A DNA stretch of 64,000 nucleotides from Planctomycetota bacterium (GTDB lineage: Bacteria; Planctomycetota; Planctomycetia; Planctomycetales; Planctomycetaceae): assembly GCA_030836185.1 (NCBI GenBank), contig JAURQH010000102.1, positions 1 to 64,000 on the forward strand. The letters are read 5' to 3'. Shown here in pieces: positions 1-7,922 of the stretch; the first letter of the stretch is position 1; each line of letters begins with the position of its first letter. Position numbers and translations under genes: made by a program. The notes below the pieces were generated by a model. That model was not told the DNA's origin. It saw only the letters and a list, made by a program, of their open reading frames with translations, and searched no databases.

Positions 1-99
1 ACAATGACAAAGAGAAATTTTGAAATGATTTGTTTGTACTTCTCGGGTTGGGCCGATGAAGATGAACTGTTGGAATCACTCGGTCAACGACCTCCATAA
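1..99 (+). CDS. possible C-terminal fragment of a gene cut by the left edge
   Basis: The frame starting at base 1 is open from the window edge to a TAA at 97-99 and reads 32 residues ending ...[13 protein letters not shown]. It has no start of its own that fits a full gene, so if real it is the tail of a gene beginning outside the window. The residue mix is protein-like, but 32 codons is too little to name a family. A second short frame in the same register (100-204) follows directly and may be chance. Confidence 0.3.
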   Translation, partial: TMTKRNFEMICLYFSGWADEDELLESLGQRPP

Positions 100-286
100 A
101 TGGTGCAAACAAAGTGCCGAACATCATTGGGCTCCCGCCTGACCTACAAATACTATGACTCACTGACACGACCAGATCCCTATGTGACGAAGAGAACCTG
201 AATGGCCACAAGAAACATCAATAGTCACAAGAGAGAGTATCCTTTTCGAGTCTTTTGTGGCGATTCTTTGACCAACTTATCTGTCT

Positions 287-1021
287 TCAATTCGGGAAGA
301 ATCGATCAAACTCATCATCATCGAGAAGTTGAAGACCAAACTTTTCGATTTGCTCCTGATCAAAATTGAATGCTGTTTCGTCAGGCTTTCGTTTCAACCA
401 GGAAATGCAGAAATCTTCAATACGATCATTCTCTGGTAAGAGATATATGAAGCCTCCCCAGGCTCCGACAATCCATTTTTGGCCTATTTGACTGACCCAG
501 AAACTGTTTCCCGAAAATCCGCCCGAGGGCAGTTTCTTTGAGCAGACGGTGATACGATCACAACCGAGCATCGGTTCCACCGAAGGTGCAAACAGCCCTG
601 CCTTTTCAATGGCTTCTCGCAACTCTGAATATTTTTGTTCCGCAGCAATCGCATCAAAGTTGACGTACGAATCGACTCGCTTTTGAATCCAATCCAAAAA
701 ATTCTGATGATCCTCAACAACTTCTCCAGTTCTTAAATTGACTTGCAGAACGGTAGACGGTGATATCTCGCAGTCGAGGACATAGTATGTATCCAAGCCA
801 ACAACGCCTGACACAAAATAAGTGTCCCTCCAGAACTCGGCGTTTGCGACTTCTTTTCGAACCTCAAGATTCTGATGAACGATATACTTTGCAGACCCGT
901 AGAGTTCCTCGCTCGGTCGTGAGTATTCCAAAAATGGATATTCGAGCATGAAGGAGCGATAATCTTCGGGAATAGTCAATTTGAGTTCTTGCTCGATATG
1001 ATCTAACTCCTCAAGATTCAT
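287..1021 (-). CDS. SMI1/KNR4 family protein
   Basis: This 244-residue protein opens like an SMI1/KNR4 (SUKH) domain, with an N-terminal helix ending ELKLTIPEDYRSFMLEYP and, around residues 65-95, strands that fit the same fold (VVGLDTYYVLDCE). SUKH proteins are often immunity proteins against contact-dependent toxins, but many are free-standing with unknown roles. No toxin gene is visible next to it. The C-terminal half (about 130-244) is not one I recognise and may be a second alpha/beta domain. The start has a good ribosome site (TAGGAGAG five bases upstream of ATG). It lies just upstream of, and on the same strand as, nothing clearly related. Family call fairly secure; function unknown. 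Confidence 0.75.
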   Translation of the reverse strand: MNLEELDHIEQELKLTIPEDYRSFMLEYPFLEYSRPSEELYGSAKYIVHQNLEVRKEVANAEFWRDTYFVSGVVGLDTYYVLDCEISPSTVLQVNLRTGEVVEDHQNFLDWIQKRVDSYVNFDAIAAEQKYSELREAIEKAGLFAPSVEPMLGCDRITVCSKKLPSGGFSGNSFWVSQIGQKWIVGAWGGFIYLLPENDRIEDFCISWLKRKPDETAFNFDQEQIEKFGLQLLDDDEFDRFFPN

Positions 1022-1044
1022 GATGACTCTCCTAAGCTTTTTAC

Positions 1045-2379
1045 CTACATCTCCAACCCTCGCACACTTTCTGCCGTGCTGCTGCCGAAGGTGTCTGTCT
1101 CGACGCCCATGCGTTGTGCCAACGAAACAAACATGTTCGCGAAACGCGTATTGTTCTTCGCATCGTGAGCAACGTAAGAACCGTGTTTGTATCCACCACC
1201 CGCCAGAACAATGGGTAGGTTGTGCCAGTCGTGAGCCGAGGCATTCCCTAAGTTCGACCCGAACAGGACCGCCGTATGATCGAGGAGAGGTTGATCGAAT
1301 TCTTCGAGTGCTTTCAGCTTGGTCAGGAAGGTGTTGAACTCATTAAGTTCGGCTTCTTCGATTAATCGCAATTCTTTGATTTTCTCTTCATCTTTCCCGT
1401 GATGCGACAGGTTGTGCCAGTCGGTCTTTACGCCGGGAATGTTGCTGGGGACGGCGTTCATGCCGCCGAGTGAGAGTGTCATCACGCGTGTGGAATCAGT
1501 TTGTAGCGCGAGAACCATCATGTCGTACATGAGTCGCTGTTTGGAGACGATGTCTTGTTTATCGGCGACATCTTTGGGGGGCTCATAATTGACGTCGGGT
1601 TTCGGTTTGAGGGTCCACTCTTGTGATTGCCCGATACGAGTTTCGAGATCACGAATGGCGGTGAAGTATTCGTGCAGTTTTTGTCGATCTTTGGGATCGA
1701 GTGTGCGGTCGAGTTTTTTGGCTTCGCCGACGACTGTATCGAGGATCGATCGTCCACGACGGAGTTCTCCCATCTTGGCTTCGATTTCCTGTTTCGTGCC
1801 GTCAATGAATAAGGTTTTGAACAATCGGGACGGAGAGTTCTCTGCCGGGATATTGATGCCGTTGGATGTCCACGCGAGCGATCCGCCATCATTGGCGAGT
1901 GATAAATATGGTAGTCGTGTTGTTCCTCCCAGATGCTGGGCCATCAACTGATCAAGTGAAATCGTGTTTCTGAATCCGGCTAAACCGGGGCGTTGTGCCG
2001 AGGTGAGCCAGGTGAGGCTCGATGCGTGGCCGTTGTTGCCATTCTGTTCGGGATGTGACAGCCCGGAGAAGACGGTGAAATCGTCTTTGTGATCTTTGAG
2101 GCGTTGCAGGTAAGGCGTGAGTTCGTAGTTTCTTCCTTCTTGATTCGGAAACAAATAGGGCGTATGAAAACCAAGTCCCCCGCAGATGGCGACGAAACGA
2201 GGCTGAGCGGCGACCTTCGTCGCGGCAGAACCGATAGTCGGTTGCATCGCGCCAAGCATCGGCAACGCGAGCGATGTCCCAGCCGCTTTGAGGAAGAAAC
2301 GCCGATCCATTGGCTGGTGGAGAGAACGGCGGGGATCGGGGGATGAGGTTTTGTGGGGATGGGGTGTAAACCAAGTCAT
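1045..2379 (-). CDS. DUF1552 domain protein, Tat-exported
   Basis: DUF1552 family protein of the planctomycete/verrucomicrobial type. An internal Met at residue 24 begins a twin-arginine-like signal (DRRFFLKAAGTSLALP), so the true start may be at 2310 and the first 23 residues may be untranslated. The body carries the usual family features: an early GG..FHTPYLFP segment, LSHPEQNGNNGHASSLTWLT, the central LDPKDRQKLHEYFTAIRDLE helix and the late HAWH-like HDWHNLPIVLAGG segment. These proteins resemble the alkaline-phosphatase-fold DUF1501 group and are nearly always encoded beside a DUF1592 cytochrome, as here. They are thought to act in the cell envelope; their reaction is unknown. It ends the leftward cluster that starts at 5289. 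Confidence 0.92.
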   Translation of the reverse strand: MTWFTPHPHKTSSPDPRRSLHQPMDRRFFLKAAGTSLALPMLGAMQPTIGSAATKVAAQPRFVAICGGLGFHTPYLFPNQEGRNYELTPYLQRLKDHKDDFTVFSGLSHPEQNGNNGHASSLTWLTSAQRPGLAGFRNTISLDQLMAQHLGGTTRLPYLSLANDGGSLAWTSNGINIPAENSPSRLFKTLFIDGTKQEIEAKMGELRRGRSILDTVVGEAKKLDRTLDPKDRQKLHEYFTAIRDLETRIGQSQEWTLKPKPDVNYEPPKDVADKQDIVSKQRLMYDMMVLALQTDSTRVMTLSLGGMNAVPSNIPGVKTDWHNLSHHGKDEEKIKELRLIEEAELNEFNTFLTKLKALEEFDQPLLDHTAVLFGSNLGNASAHDWHNLPIVLAGGGYKHGSYVAHDAKNNTRFANMFVSLAQRMGVETDTFGSSTAESVRGLEM

Positions 2380-2386
2380 CAGTTTC

Positions 2387-2806
2387 TCATTTCTTGAGGA
2401 GCCAAGGTTTGGGGTTGATTATCAAAGCAACCAGCATTCCTAATACCTTATCATACTCTGTGTAGAGTTGGGTGGCTTGTTCTCGGGTGATGTACTCACA
2501 TTTGACTGCAAACTGTATCCAGACCTGAGTTTCCGCCGCCTCGGTTTCGGAATCGCTCAATTTACTCACAAATGCGGCTTCATATCGTCTTTTTCTCCAC
2601 GCTTCTGCCATGTTGGCACAAACGGAACGGGAAGATCGCCGAATCTGATCTGTCAGTGAATAAGTTTCTGCTTTCGGAAAAGATTTAGAGACTTGAAAAA
2701 TTTCCATCGAAAGATCAAACGCGAGTTGATAGACCTCCAAGTCGGTATGAGTACGCACTAAACCCGCACGAGGTTTCTGTTGTTCTTGATCTTCTGTTTC
2801 AATCAT
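2387..2806 (-). CDS. four helix bundle protein (S23/IVP type)
   Basis: A small all-helical protein of the family first seen in 23S rRNA intervening sequences and related to the Avd accessory protein of diversity-generating retroelements. Typical segments are LEVYQLAFDLSMEIFQVSK, LTDQIRRSSRSVCANMAEAW and the closing LGMLVALI helix. The frame is open to 2833, but ATG at 2804-2806 has GGGAG eight bases upstream and gives 139 residues, so I prefer it. The gene sits inside the DUF1592/DUF1552 cluster, 7 bases before the DUF1552 gene, although in most planctomycetes those two genes are adjacent. There is no rRNA or reverse transcriptase nearby. The role of free-standing members is unknown; they may bind nucleic acid as pentamers. 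Confidence 0.88.
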   Translation of the reverse strand: MIETEDQEQQKPRAGLVRTHTDLEVYQLAFDLSMEIFQVSKSFPKAETYSLTDQIRRSSRSVCANMAEAWRKRRYEAAFVSKLSDSETEAAETQVWIQFAVKCEYITREQATQLYTEYDKVLGMLVALIINPKPWLLKK

Positions 2807-2853
2807 TATTTCATCTCCCTCTCCCCCCATCACTCCACTCCCTATCTTCCCAT

Positions 2854-5289
2854 CTATTTGCTTTGGAAGATTTCACTCGCAACCGCAAGATGAATCATCT
2901 CACGCACGCCATAATTATGCTGTGAGGACTGTTTCACGATCTCGTCTATGAGGGGACGATCAGAGAATCCAAGTTCTCGACCGGTGGCGAAGGTGAGAAA
3001 ATTTTCAGTCAAGGTTTTTGCGAGCAGCTCTTTTTCTTCGGCAAGTTGGTCGCGGAACTTCTGGAAACCGGCAAATTGGCGACCGTCGGGAAGTTGGCCG
3101 GAGGCATCGACATCAGGGCCGAGTCGATAGCGGACATTGCGACCAACAATCTGAAGGTTGATTCGTTCCCCTTCTCCCAGTGAGCGGTATCGTTCCCGAT
3201 AACCGCCGATGGGATTGAACGCTTCCAGCGCGAAGCCGGGAGGATCGATTTTCTCGTGACATGCCTTGCAACTGATTGAGTCGCGGTGTTTATCCAACAA
3301 TTCTCTCAACGTGGAAGCACCTCGGATATCGGGTTCGACGCCGGGGATACCGGGTGGAGGTGGCGGCGGTATCTCACCTAGAATTCGTTCCATGACCCAC
3401 GCACCACGCGTGACGGGAGAACTGTTCGTGCCGTTGGCGGTCACTTTCAAAATCGCGGATTGAGTGAGAAACCCTCCGCGCGGAGAATCTTTCGGCAATG
3501 AAACTTTCTGAAGTTTCGAACCATTGACGACGGGGAGTTCGTACAACTGAGCCAACCGACTATTGAGCATGGCGAAGCCAGACTTCACAAGGTTCGTGAC
3601 GGCAAGATTCGAGCGAATGAGTTCTTTGAGGAATTCTTTGGTTTCGAGGGGCATCGAGTATCGAAGATACTCATCGTATTCGGGAAACAATTGAGAATCG
3701 GGTGCGGTGAAGTCCATTTCACGCAAGTCGAGCCAGTTGTCTGTGAAGTCGTCGATAAATCGCTCGTGACGTTCATCTTTCAGAAGCCGTTCGGTTTGAG
3801 CACGCAAAACTTGCGGGTCGGAAGTCAATTTGCCCGCGGCGGCGAGTCGCAGAAGCTCTCCGTCGGGAGTCGTTCGAGTGAGAAAGTACGAAAGGCGTGA
3901 GGCGAGTTGGTAATCGTTGAGTTTGCCGGGAGATTCTTGCAGATAGAGAAAATTGGGTGAGCAAAAAACCGCGATGATCGCCGTCTTCAATGAGTCTTCA
4001 ATGGACGACCCGTACTCTCGCTCGGCTTTGTATAAATCAAAATAGGGGGTAATGTCTTGCTGGGTGACGGGGCGACGGAACGCCTTTTCGGCCACCCGCA
4101 ATAACGATTTCCGAATGTCGGCATCTTCGTTGTTCGTTTTGATCTCGAATTTTGGCTGGTACCAACTCTTCTTACGATCATTGGGATTCCGTGGTGGTAT
4201 TTCTTCGCGGCTGATGCCGTCAAAGATGAGTTTGTGGCCGCGGGACGGGAACTCTCCCACCAATGGTCCTTCGATTTCGACTTTCAGAATGGCCAGACCG
4301 GGGCCTTTGTAATCGTCGATCGTTTGACCATCTTTGTAACGATTGGGATTGGCGATCCGGTAAGGTTCGATCTGAATCATATACCGCTCTTCGATCCAGG
4401 TTTCAAATTCGATGGAGGTCAGTTTGTCGGGAGGGAACGAATAGAAGCCGTAAATCGGTTTCTCGGAACCGCGTGCGAAACTGGTGCCGCCCACAGAGAA
4501 CGTCATCGGAGTGTCTGATTGATGGGCGTAACCGCTCACTTTGACGCGATAGCGCCCCCGTTCCCGGACTCCGCTGCCTCGCATCATCCCGGATGGATAC
4601 CCGCCGCTATCGAAACGGACGACGGCTCCATCAGGAAGTTCCTTCCAGCGTGTGCCGATGAACTGATTCCCTTCCCGTTCGCCTTTGTAACTTGCGACAA
4701 GTATTTTCGTCTCCGGCTTTTCGGTGGTCTTTGAAATGGCCGCGTCGAGAACTTGTGTCGCACCGTCCATATATTTCTGTAAGTGAACGAGTGAAAGCCC
4801 CAACGAGTCACCCACGTTGTCAAACTCTCCCGAGCGTCCATCTTCGGGCAGCATTTTTTCGAGATCGACGTTCGTGCCGAACAGATCGTTCATCGTGTTT
4901 TGGTATTCGCGACGATTGAGGCGACGCAGGACGGTCCCTTTGGTTTTTTCATGAGCGAGCGTTAATGCCGGGCGTAATGATCTCAGGAAATTGTCCCGAT
5001 CAGATTGCGCCGGTTGGTCGGCGTCCTGGGGCGGCATCTCGCCCGTGCGAACACGATCAAACAATCGTTCCCATTTCGCGAAGGTCGCCGCGTCAGAGAG
5101 ATTGTCTCCCAATTTCCCGAGATCGAGCCCCCCTTCCGTGGCACCGTTGCTATGACAGTCGGCACAATGTTGAGTGAGGAACGGCTGAATGCCTTGTCGA
5201 AATTGTTGAGCGGATAACGAACACATTAAAGCTGGGCAGGTATGAAATACCAACAAGGCGAGAACAATGAGCGACTTACTACGAATCAT
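2854..5289 (-). CDS. DUF1592-type planctomycete cytochrome (DUF1587/1595/1592/1588/1585)
   Basis: A large secreted c-type cytochrome-like protein. ATG at 5289 begins a signal peptide (MIRSKSLIVLALLVFHTC) with AAGGA upstream; the frame is open to 5364 but the extra 25 residues spoil the signal, so I use 5289 (811 residues). After the signal come a PSCyt1-like heme motif (CADCH), DUF1587 (LRRLNRREYQNTMNDLFG), a beta-rich carbohydrate-binding-like stretch, DUF1595 (AFRRPVTQQDI), DUF1592 (LASRLSYFLTRTTPD), DUF1588 (GGFLTQSAILKVTANG, then IPPPPPPGIPG) with a second heme-like CKACH, and DUF1585 (NFLTFATGRELGFSDR). The family is a planctomycete hallmark, presumed periplasmic electron carriers or oxidoreductases; the substrate is unknown. 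It is the first gene of the leftward cluster with the helix-bundle and DUF1552 genes. Confidence 0.93.
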   Translation of the reverse strand: MIRSKSLIVLALLVFHTCPALMCSLSAQQFRQGIQPFLTQHCADCHSNGATEGGLDLGKLGDNLSDAATFAKWERLFDRVRTGEMPPQDADQPAQSDRDNFLRSLRPALTLAHEKTKGTVLRRLNRREYQNTMNDLFGTNVDLEKMLPEDGRSGEFDNVGDSLGLSLVHLQKYMDGATQVLDAAISKTTEKPETKILVASYKGEREGNQFIGTRWKELPDGAVVRFDSGGYPSGMMRGSGVRERGRYRVKVSGYAHQSDTPMTFSVGGTSFARGSEKPIYGFYSFPPDKLTSIEFETWIEERYMIQIEPYRIANPNRYKDGQTIDDYKGPGLAILKVEIEGPLVGEFPSRGHKLIFDGISREEIPPRNPNDRKKSWYQPKFEIKTNNEDADIRKSLLRVAEKAFRRPVTQQDITPYFDLYKAEREYGSSIEDSLKTAIIAVFCSPNFLYLQESPGKLNDYQLASRLSYFLTRTTPDGELLRLAAAGKLTSDPQVLRAQTERLLKDERHERFIDDFTDNWLDLREMDFTAPDSQLFPEYDEYLRYSMPLETKEFLKELIRSNLAVTNLVKSGFAMLNSRLAQLYELPVVNGSKLQKVSLPKDSPRGGFLTQSAILKVTANGTNSSPVTRGAWVMERILGEIPPPPPPGIPGVEPDIRGASTLRELLDKHRDSISCKACHEKIDPPGFALEAFNPIGGYRERYRSLGEGERINLQIVGRNVRYRLGPDVDASGQLPDGRQFAGFQKFRDQLAEEKELLAKTLTENFLTFATGRELGFSDRPLIDEIVKQSSQHNYGVREMIHLAVASEIFQSK

Positions 5290-5324
5290 GGGGTTATGAA
5301 TCCTTGGGTGTAATGAACTCAATT

Positions 5325-5399
5325 GTAGGCTGGGACTGGTCCCAGCAACTGACCACAAATGCACATCGCTATGAAATGCTGGGTCACGACCCAGCCTAC
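5325..5399. repeat. REP/BIME-like composite element A (two facing GTAG hairpins)
   Basis: The element begins GTAG followed at once by the palindrome GCTGGGACTGGTCCCAGC (5329-5346, 8-base arms, 2-base loop). It ends with GCTGGGTCACGACCCAGC (5378-5395) followed by CTAC, the complement of GTAG. Each hairpin therefore carries a GTAG foot and the two face each other across a 31-base spacer. This is the layout of REP and inverted REP in a BIME. It lies 36 bases upstream of the DUF1592 start, so it would be in that gene's leader or promoter. Confidence 0.8.
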
Positions 5400-5508
5400 T
5401 CAGAATCGCGACCTGTCGATTGTCTCATGCAGTCGCTGATAACTCAAAGCGAATTATGTAGGAAAATGTGGAGAGAATTACGAGCTGAATGGTCGCTTCA
5501 TAAAAATT

Positions 5509-5537
5509 CTCAGCGCCTCTGTGCCTCCGCGTGAGTC
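5509..5537. repeat. short G/C-rich dispersed repeat, copy 1
   Basis: The stretch CTCAGCGCCTCT followed by GTGCCTCCGCGTGAGTC resembles the stretch at 61689-61717 (CTCTGCGCC...GCTGCGTGAGTC): same length, same ends, differing inside. Both copies lie in intergenic DNA next to GTAG or related hairpins. Function unknown. Confidence 0.45.
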
Positions 5538-5728
5538 TATTTTCTTCAACAACGGCCTGAACAGCTTGAACTATCTGCCGCCACGGAAACCAGTACGGCC
5601 AGTCGGTATCGTAAACTCGAATATCACTCCAGATTGCTTGAAGATCACTCGATCAGTAGACTGGCACATGACCAGTCAACGGTGATTCATTCATTCGACC
5701 ACACATTATTATAAGTCAAACGATTCCT

Positions 5729-6892
5729 ATGCAATCCCACTTCAATTCTGAATACTCGTCTGTCGAATTTTTGCGTGCGAAGGCCCAGTCGCGCATGCCA
5801 CGCTTTGCTTACGAATATCTGGCGGCGGGTTGCTTCTCAGAAGTCAATCTGGCCCGCAACAATAGCGACATTCGTCAGGTCCAACTCAAGCCGTGGTATC
5901 TGCGGGATTTTGCCGGTGCGGATCAAACGACCGAATTGTTCGGTGAAACCTATGATGCTCCTTTTGGAATCGCACCAGTCGGCTTGCAAGGACTGATGTG
6001 GCCGAAGGCCTGTGAGTATCTCGCTCAGGCTGCGACCGATCACAATGTACCGTTCACTCTCTCAACGGTCAGTACCGCCAGCATCGAGACTGTTTCAGAG
6101 ATCACGAATGGCAAATTCTGGTTTCAACTTTATCATCCTGCCGAAACGGAATTGCGGGACAAATTATTGGAACGAGCGTGGGAAGCGGGATGCCGAACAT
6201 TGGTGATCTTGGCCGATACGCCGACCTTCGCTTATCGTCCCAAAGAGATTCGGAATGGGTTGTCGATTCCTCCCCAGATGTCGTTACGGAATGTCGTGCA
6301 AATGTGTGGTAGTCCAGCCTGGGCATGGGGACAACTGATCGCCGGGAAACCCGAGTTCAAAACCATGAAGCAATACATCCCGAAAGGGTTGAGCATGAAG
6401 CATCTCGGCCTCTTCATGAACAAAACATTTTCAGGTCGGCTGACCGAAGACAAAATTGCACCGATTCGTGACAAGTGGCAGGGCAACCTGGTCGTCAAAG
6501 GGATCGTCAATCCCGAAGATGCCGAGATCGCCGTGAAACATGGTTTGGATGGTTTGATTGTGTCCAATCATGGCGGTCGTCAACTTGACCGCGGACAATC
6601 GACCATCGTGCCGCTTCACAAACTGGTCCCGGAATTTGGGAGCAAGTTGAAGATGATGATTGATGGCGGGATGTATTCGGGAGCCGATATTGCGGCCTGC
6701 CTGGCTTGTGGTGCCGACTTGGCATTCATGGGACGGACTCCCATGTTTGGTGTTTGTGCTCTTGGAAAATATGGAGGTCACCACACGCTGGAAATGCTCA
6801 AGAAACAATTACAGCAAGTCATGGAGCAGGTTGGCTGTGCGAACCCACAGAAATTAAGAGAGCATTTGCTGTCGGAGAGCGTTCCTGCATGA
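5729..6892 (+). CDS. FMN-dependent alpha-hydroxy-acid oxidizing protein
   Basis: A 387-residue TIM-barrel flavoprotein of the L-lactate dehydrogenase / glycolate oxidase family, which oxidises 2-hydroxyacids to 2-oxoacids with FMN. Visible family marks are the N-terminal RMPRFAYEYLAAGC segment, DAPFGIAPVGLQGLMWP (flavin site), FQLYHPAE, the substrate/FMN lysine in LVVKGIVNPEDAE, and the catalytic signature VSNHGGRQLDRG containing the active-site His and Arg, then MIDGGMYSGADIAACLACGAD for the FMN phosphate. Length fits the family. No membrane anchor is apparent. The actual substrate (lactate, glycolate, mandelate or other) cannot be read from sequence. There is no clear Shine-Dalgarno before the ATG. 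It is followed after 200 bases by a sugar-phosphate isomerase-like gene, which may or may not be co-transcribed because element B lies between. Confidence 0.9.
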   Translation: MQSHFNSEYSSVEFLRAKAQSRMPRFAYEYLAAGCFSEVNLARNNSDIRQVQLKPWYLRDFAGADQTTELFGETYDAPFGIAPVGLQGLMWPKACEYLAQAATDHNVPFTLSTVSTASIETVSEITNGKFWFQLYHPAETELRDKLLERAWEAGCRTLVILADTPTFAYRPKEIRNGLSIPPQMSLRNVVQMCGSPAWAWGQLIAGKPEFKTMKQYIPKGLSMKHLGLFMNKTFSGRLTEDKIAPIRDKWQGNLVVKGIVNPEDAEIAVKHGLDGLIVSNHGGRQLDRGQSTIVPLHKLVPEFGSKLKMMIDGGMYSGADIAACLACGADLAFMGRTPMFGVCALGKYGGHHTLEMLKKQLQQVMEQVGCANPQKLREHLLSESVPA

Positions 6893-6920
6893 AGTGACTT
6901 GTTTATAGTGAGTCGTAGTC

Positions 6921-7055
6921 GTAGGGCCGGTTCCACCGGCCAGCCCTGTCGATAGACTCAAATCGCGTTTGAAGAGAGAAAAACTCTGGATGTTCGTGAC
7001 ATCGAAGTGCATATGAGAGAGTGAATTGTTTTCAGGCCGGTAGAACCGGCCCTAC
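6921..7055. repeat. REP/BIME-like composite element B
   Basis: GTAG (6921-6924) is followed directly by GGCCGGT TCC ACCGGCC (6925-6941). The right end is GGCCGGT AGA ACCGGCC (7035-7051) followed directly by CTAC. Layout is identical to element A: two hairpins with GTAG feet facing each other, here with 3-base loops and a 93-base spacer. It fills most of the gap between the hydroxyacid oxidase and the isomerase-like gene. Confidence 0.8.
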
Positions 7056-7095
7056 TTCTCAATTGTGTCAACAGAGAATCAGGAAAGCACACATC

Positions 7096-7917
7096 ATGAA
7101 ATTGGGATTAATCAACTCCGCTTGGGTTCAGGCAGGTCGAGACACGGCTTGGGGACTGCAAAAAACCAAAGAGCTCGGCTTCGATACGGTCGATATCTTC
7201 ACCGATCCGCTCGATATCGATGTGCGGGAAAAGTTGCTCATCAAGCGAGAATGCGACCGGCTCGAGTTACCCATCGTCAGTGTCTGCTGTGTGGCGGTTG
7301 GTTTGATCGATTTCAATCCGAGCGTGCAGCGTTTTCATCTCGACCGTTGCAAACAGTATCTTGACTTGTGTTATGAATTCGAAGCTGACAATTTGCTGTT
7401 GGTCTTGGGGGAATACATCTGGAATCGGGAAGTGATCCCGCCCGAAGAGCAATGGCAGACCGGCGTGGAAAACTGCAAACAACTGGCCGACTATGCTGAC
7501 AACTTGGGATTAAAGATTGCGTTGGAACTCGAACCGTTCCCTTTGTCGCTCTTGAACGACGTGGACAGCATGGCACGGTTCATCGACGATGTCGGACACC
7601 CGGCGTTACAAGCGAATATTGATGTTTCGCATTTGCTTCTTGCCGATGTGGGAGCCGAAGAACTCCGCAAGCTGGCTGGTAAAGCAATTCACGTCCATAT
7701 CTCCGACTGCGATGGCAAAGTCCACGGCGACTTGCCTCCCGGACGAGGAGTAGTCGAGTTTGAACCGTACTTACAGGAGATCAAGGATCTCGGTATCGAC
7801 GGTGCTGTTTCGATTGAACTCGAGTACTCCCCCGAGCCGGACAAAATTGTCGAGTGGGTCACCGAAGCCTACGAATCGACCGACAAGTTGATGCAGGCAG
7901 TCGGCTTGCGCGGATGA
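7096..7917 (+). CDS. sugar phosphate isomerase/epimerase-like TIM barrel protein
   Basis: Xylose-isomerase-like TIM barrel (AP endonuclease 2 superfamily; IolE/UlaE-type). ATG at 7096 with AGGAAAG upstream gives 273 residues starting MKLGLINSAW; the frame is open from 7021, but that stretch overlaps element B. The metal-binding acidic and histidine residues of the fold are visible in IALELEPFPLSL, ANIDVSHLLL, HVHISDCDG and AVSIELEYSP. Such enzymes isomerise or epimerise ketoses, or dehydrate inosose, with a divalent metal. The exact substrate is unknown. It ends 5 bases from the stop of plsY, which runs the other way. Confidence 0.86.
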   Translation: MKLGLINSAWVQAGRDTAWGLQKTKELGFDTVDIFTDPLDIDVREKLLIKRECDRLELPIVSVCCVAVGLIDFNPSVQRFHLDRCKQYLDLCYEFEADNLLLVLGEYIWNREVIPPEEQWQTGVENCKQLADYADNLGLKIALELEPFPLSLLNDVDSMARFIDDVGHPALQANIDVSHLLLADVGAEELRKLAGKAIHVHISDCDGKVHGDLPPGRGVVEFEPYLQEIKDLGIDGAVSIELEYSPEPDKIVEWVTEAYESTDKLMQAVGLRG

Positions 7918-7922
7918 GAAGA

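Larger units (their letters stand above)
5290..5728. other. intergenic region between divergent genes, with repeats
   Basis: This 439-base gap separates the leftward DUF1592 gene from the rightward hydroxyacid oxidase. It holds composite hairpin element A (5325-5399), a G/C-rich repeat shared with 61689-61717 (5509-5537), and a weaker GTAG-footed hairpin at 5655-5675 (ACTGG/CCAGT arms). Promoters for both flanking genes should lie here, but I could not pick convincing -35/-10 pairs. No credible coding frame was seen. Confidence 0.6.

Noticed and set aside
100-204. A 34-codon frame directly after the left-edge fragment
   Set aside because: Too short, no ribosome site and no recognisable sequence; may be chance in the same register.
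205-261. Inverted repeat GCCACAA / TTGTGGC near the left edge
   Set aside because: 7-base arms with a 43-base gap; too weak to call a structure or element.
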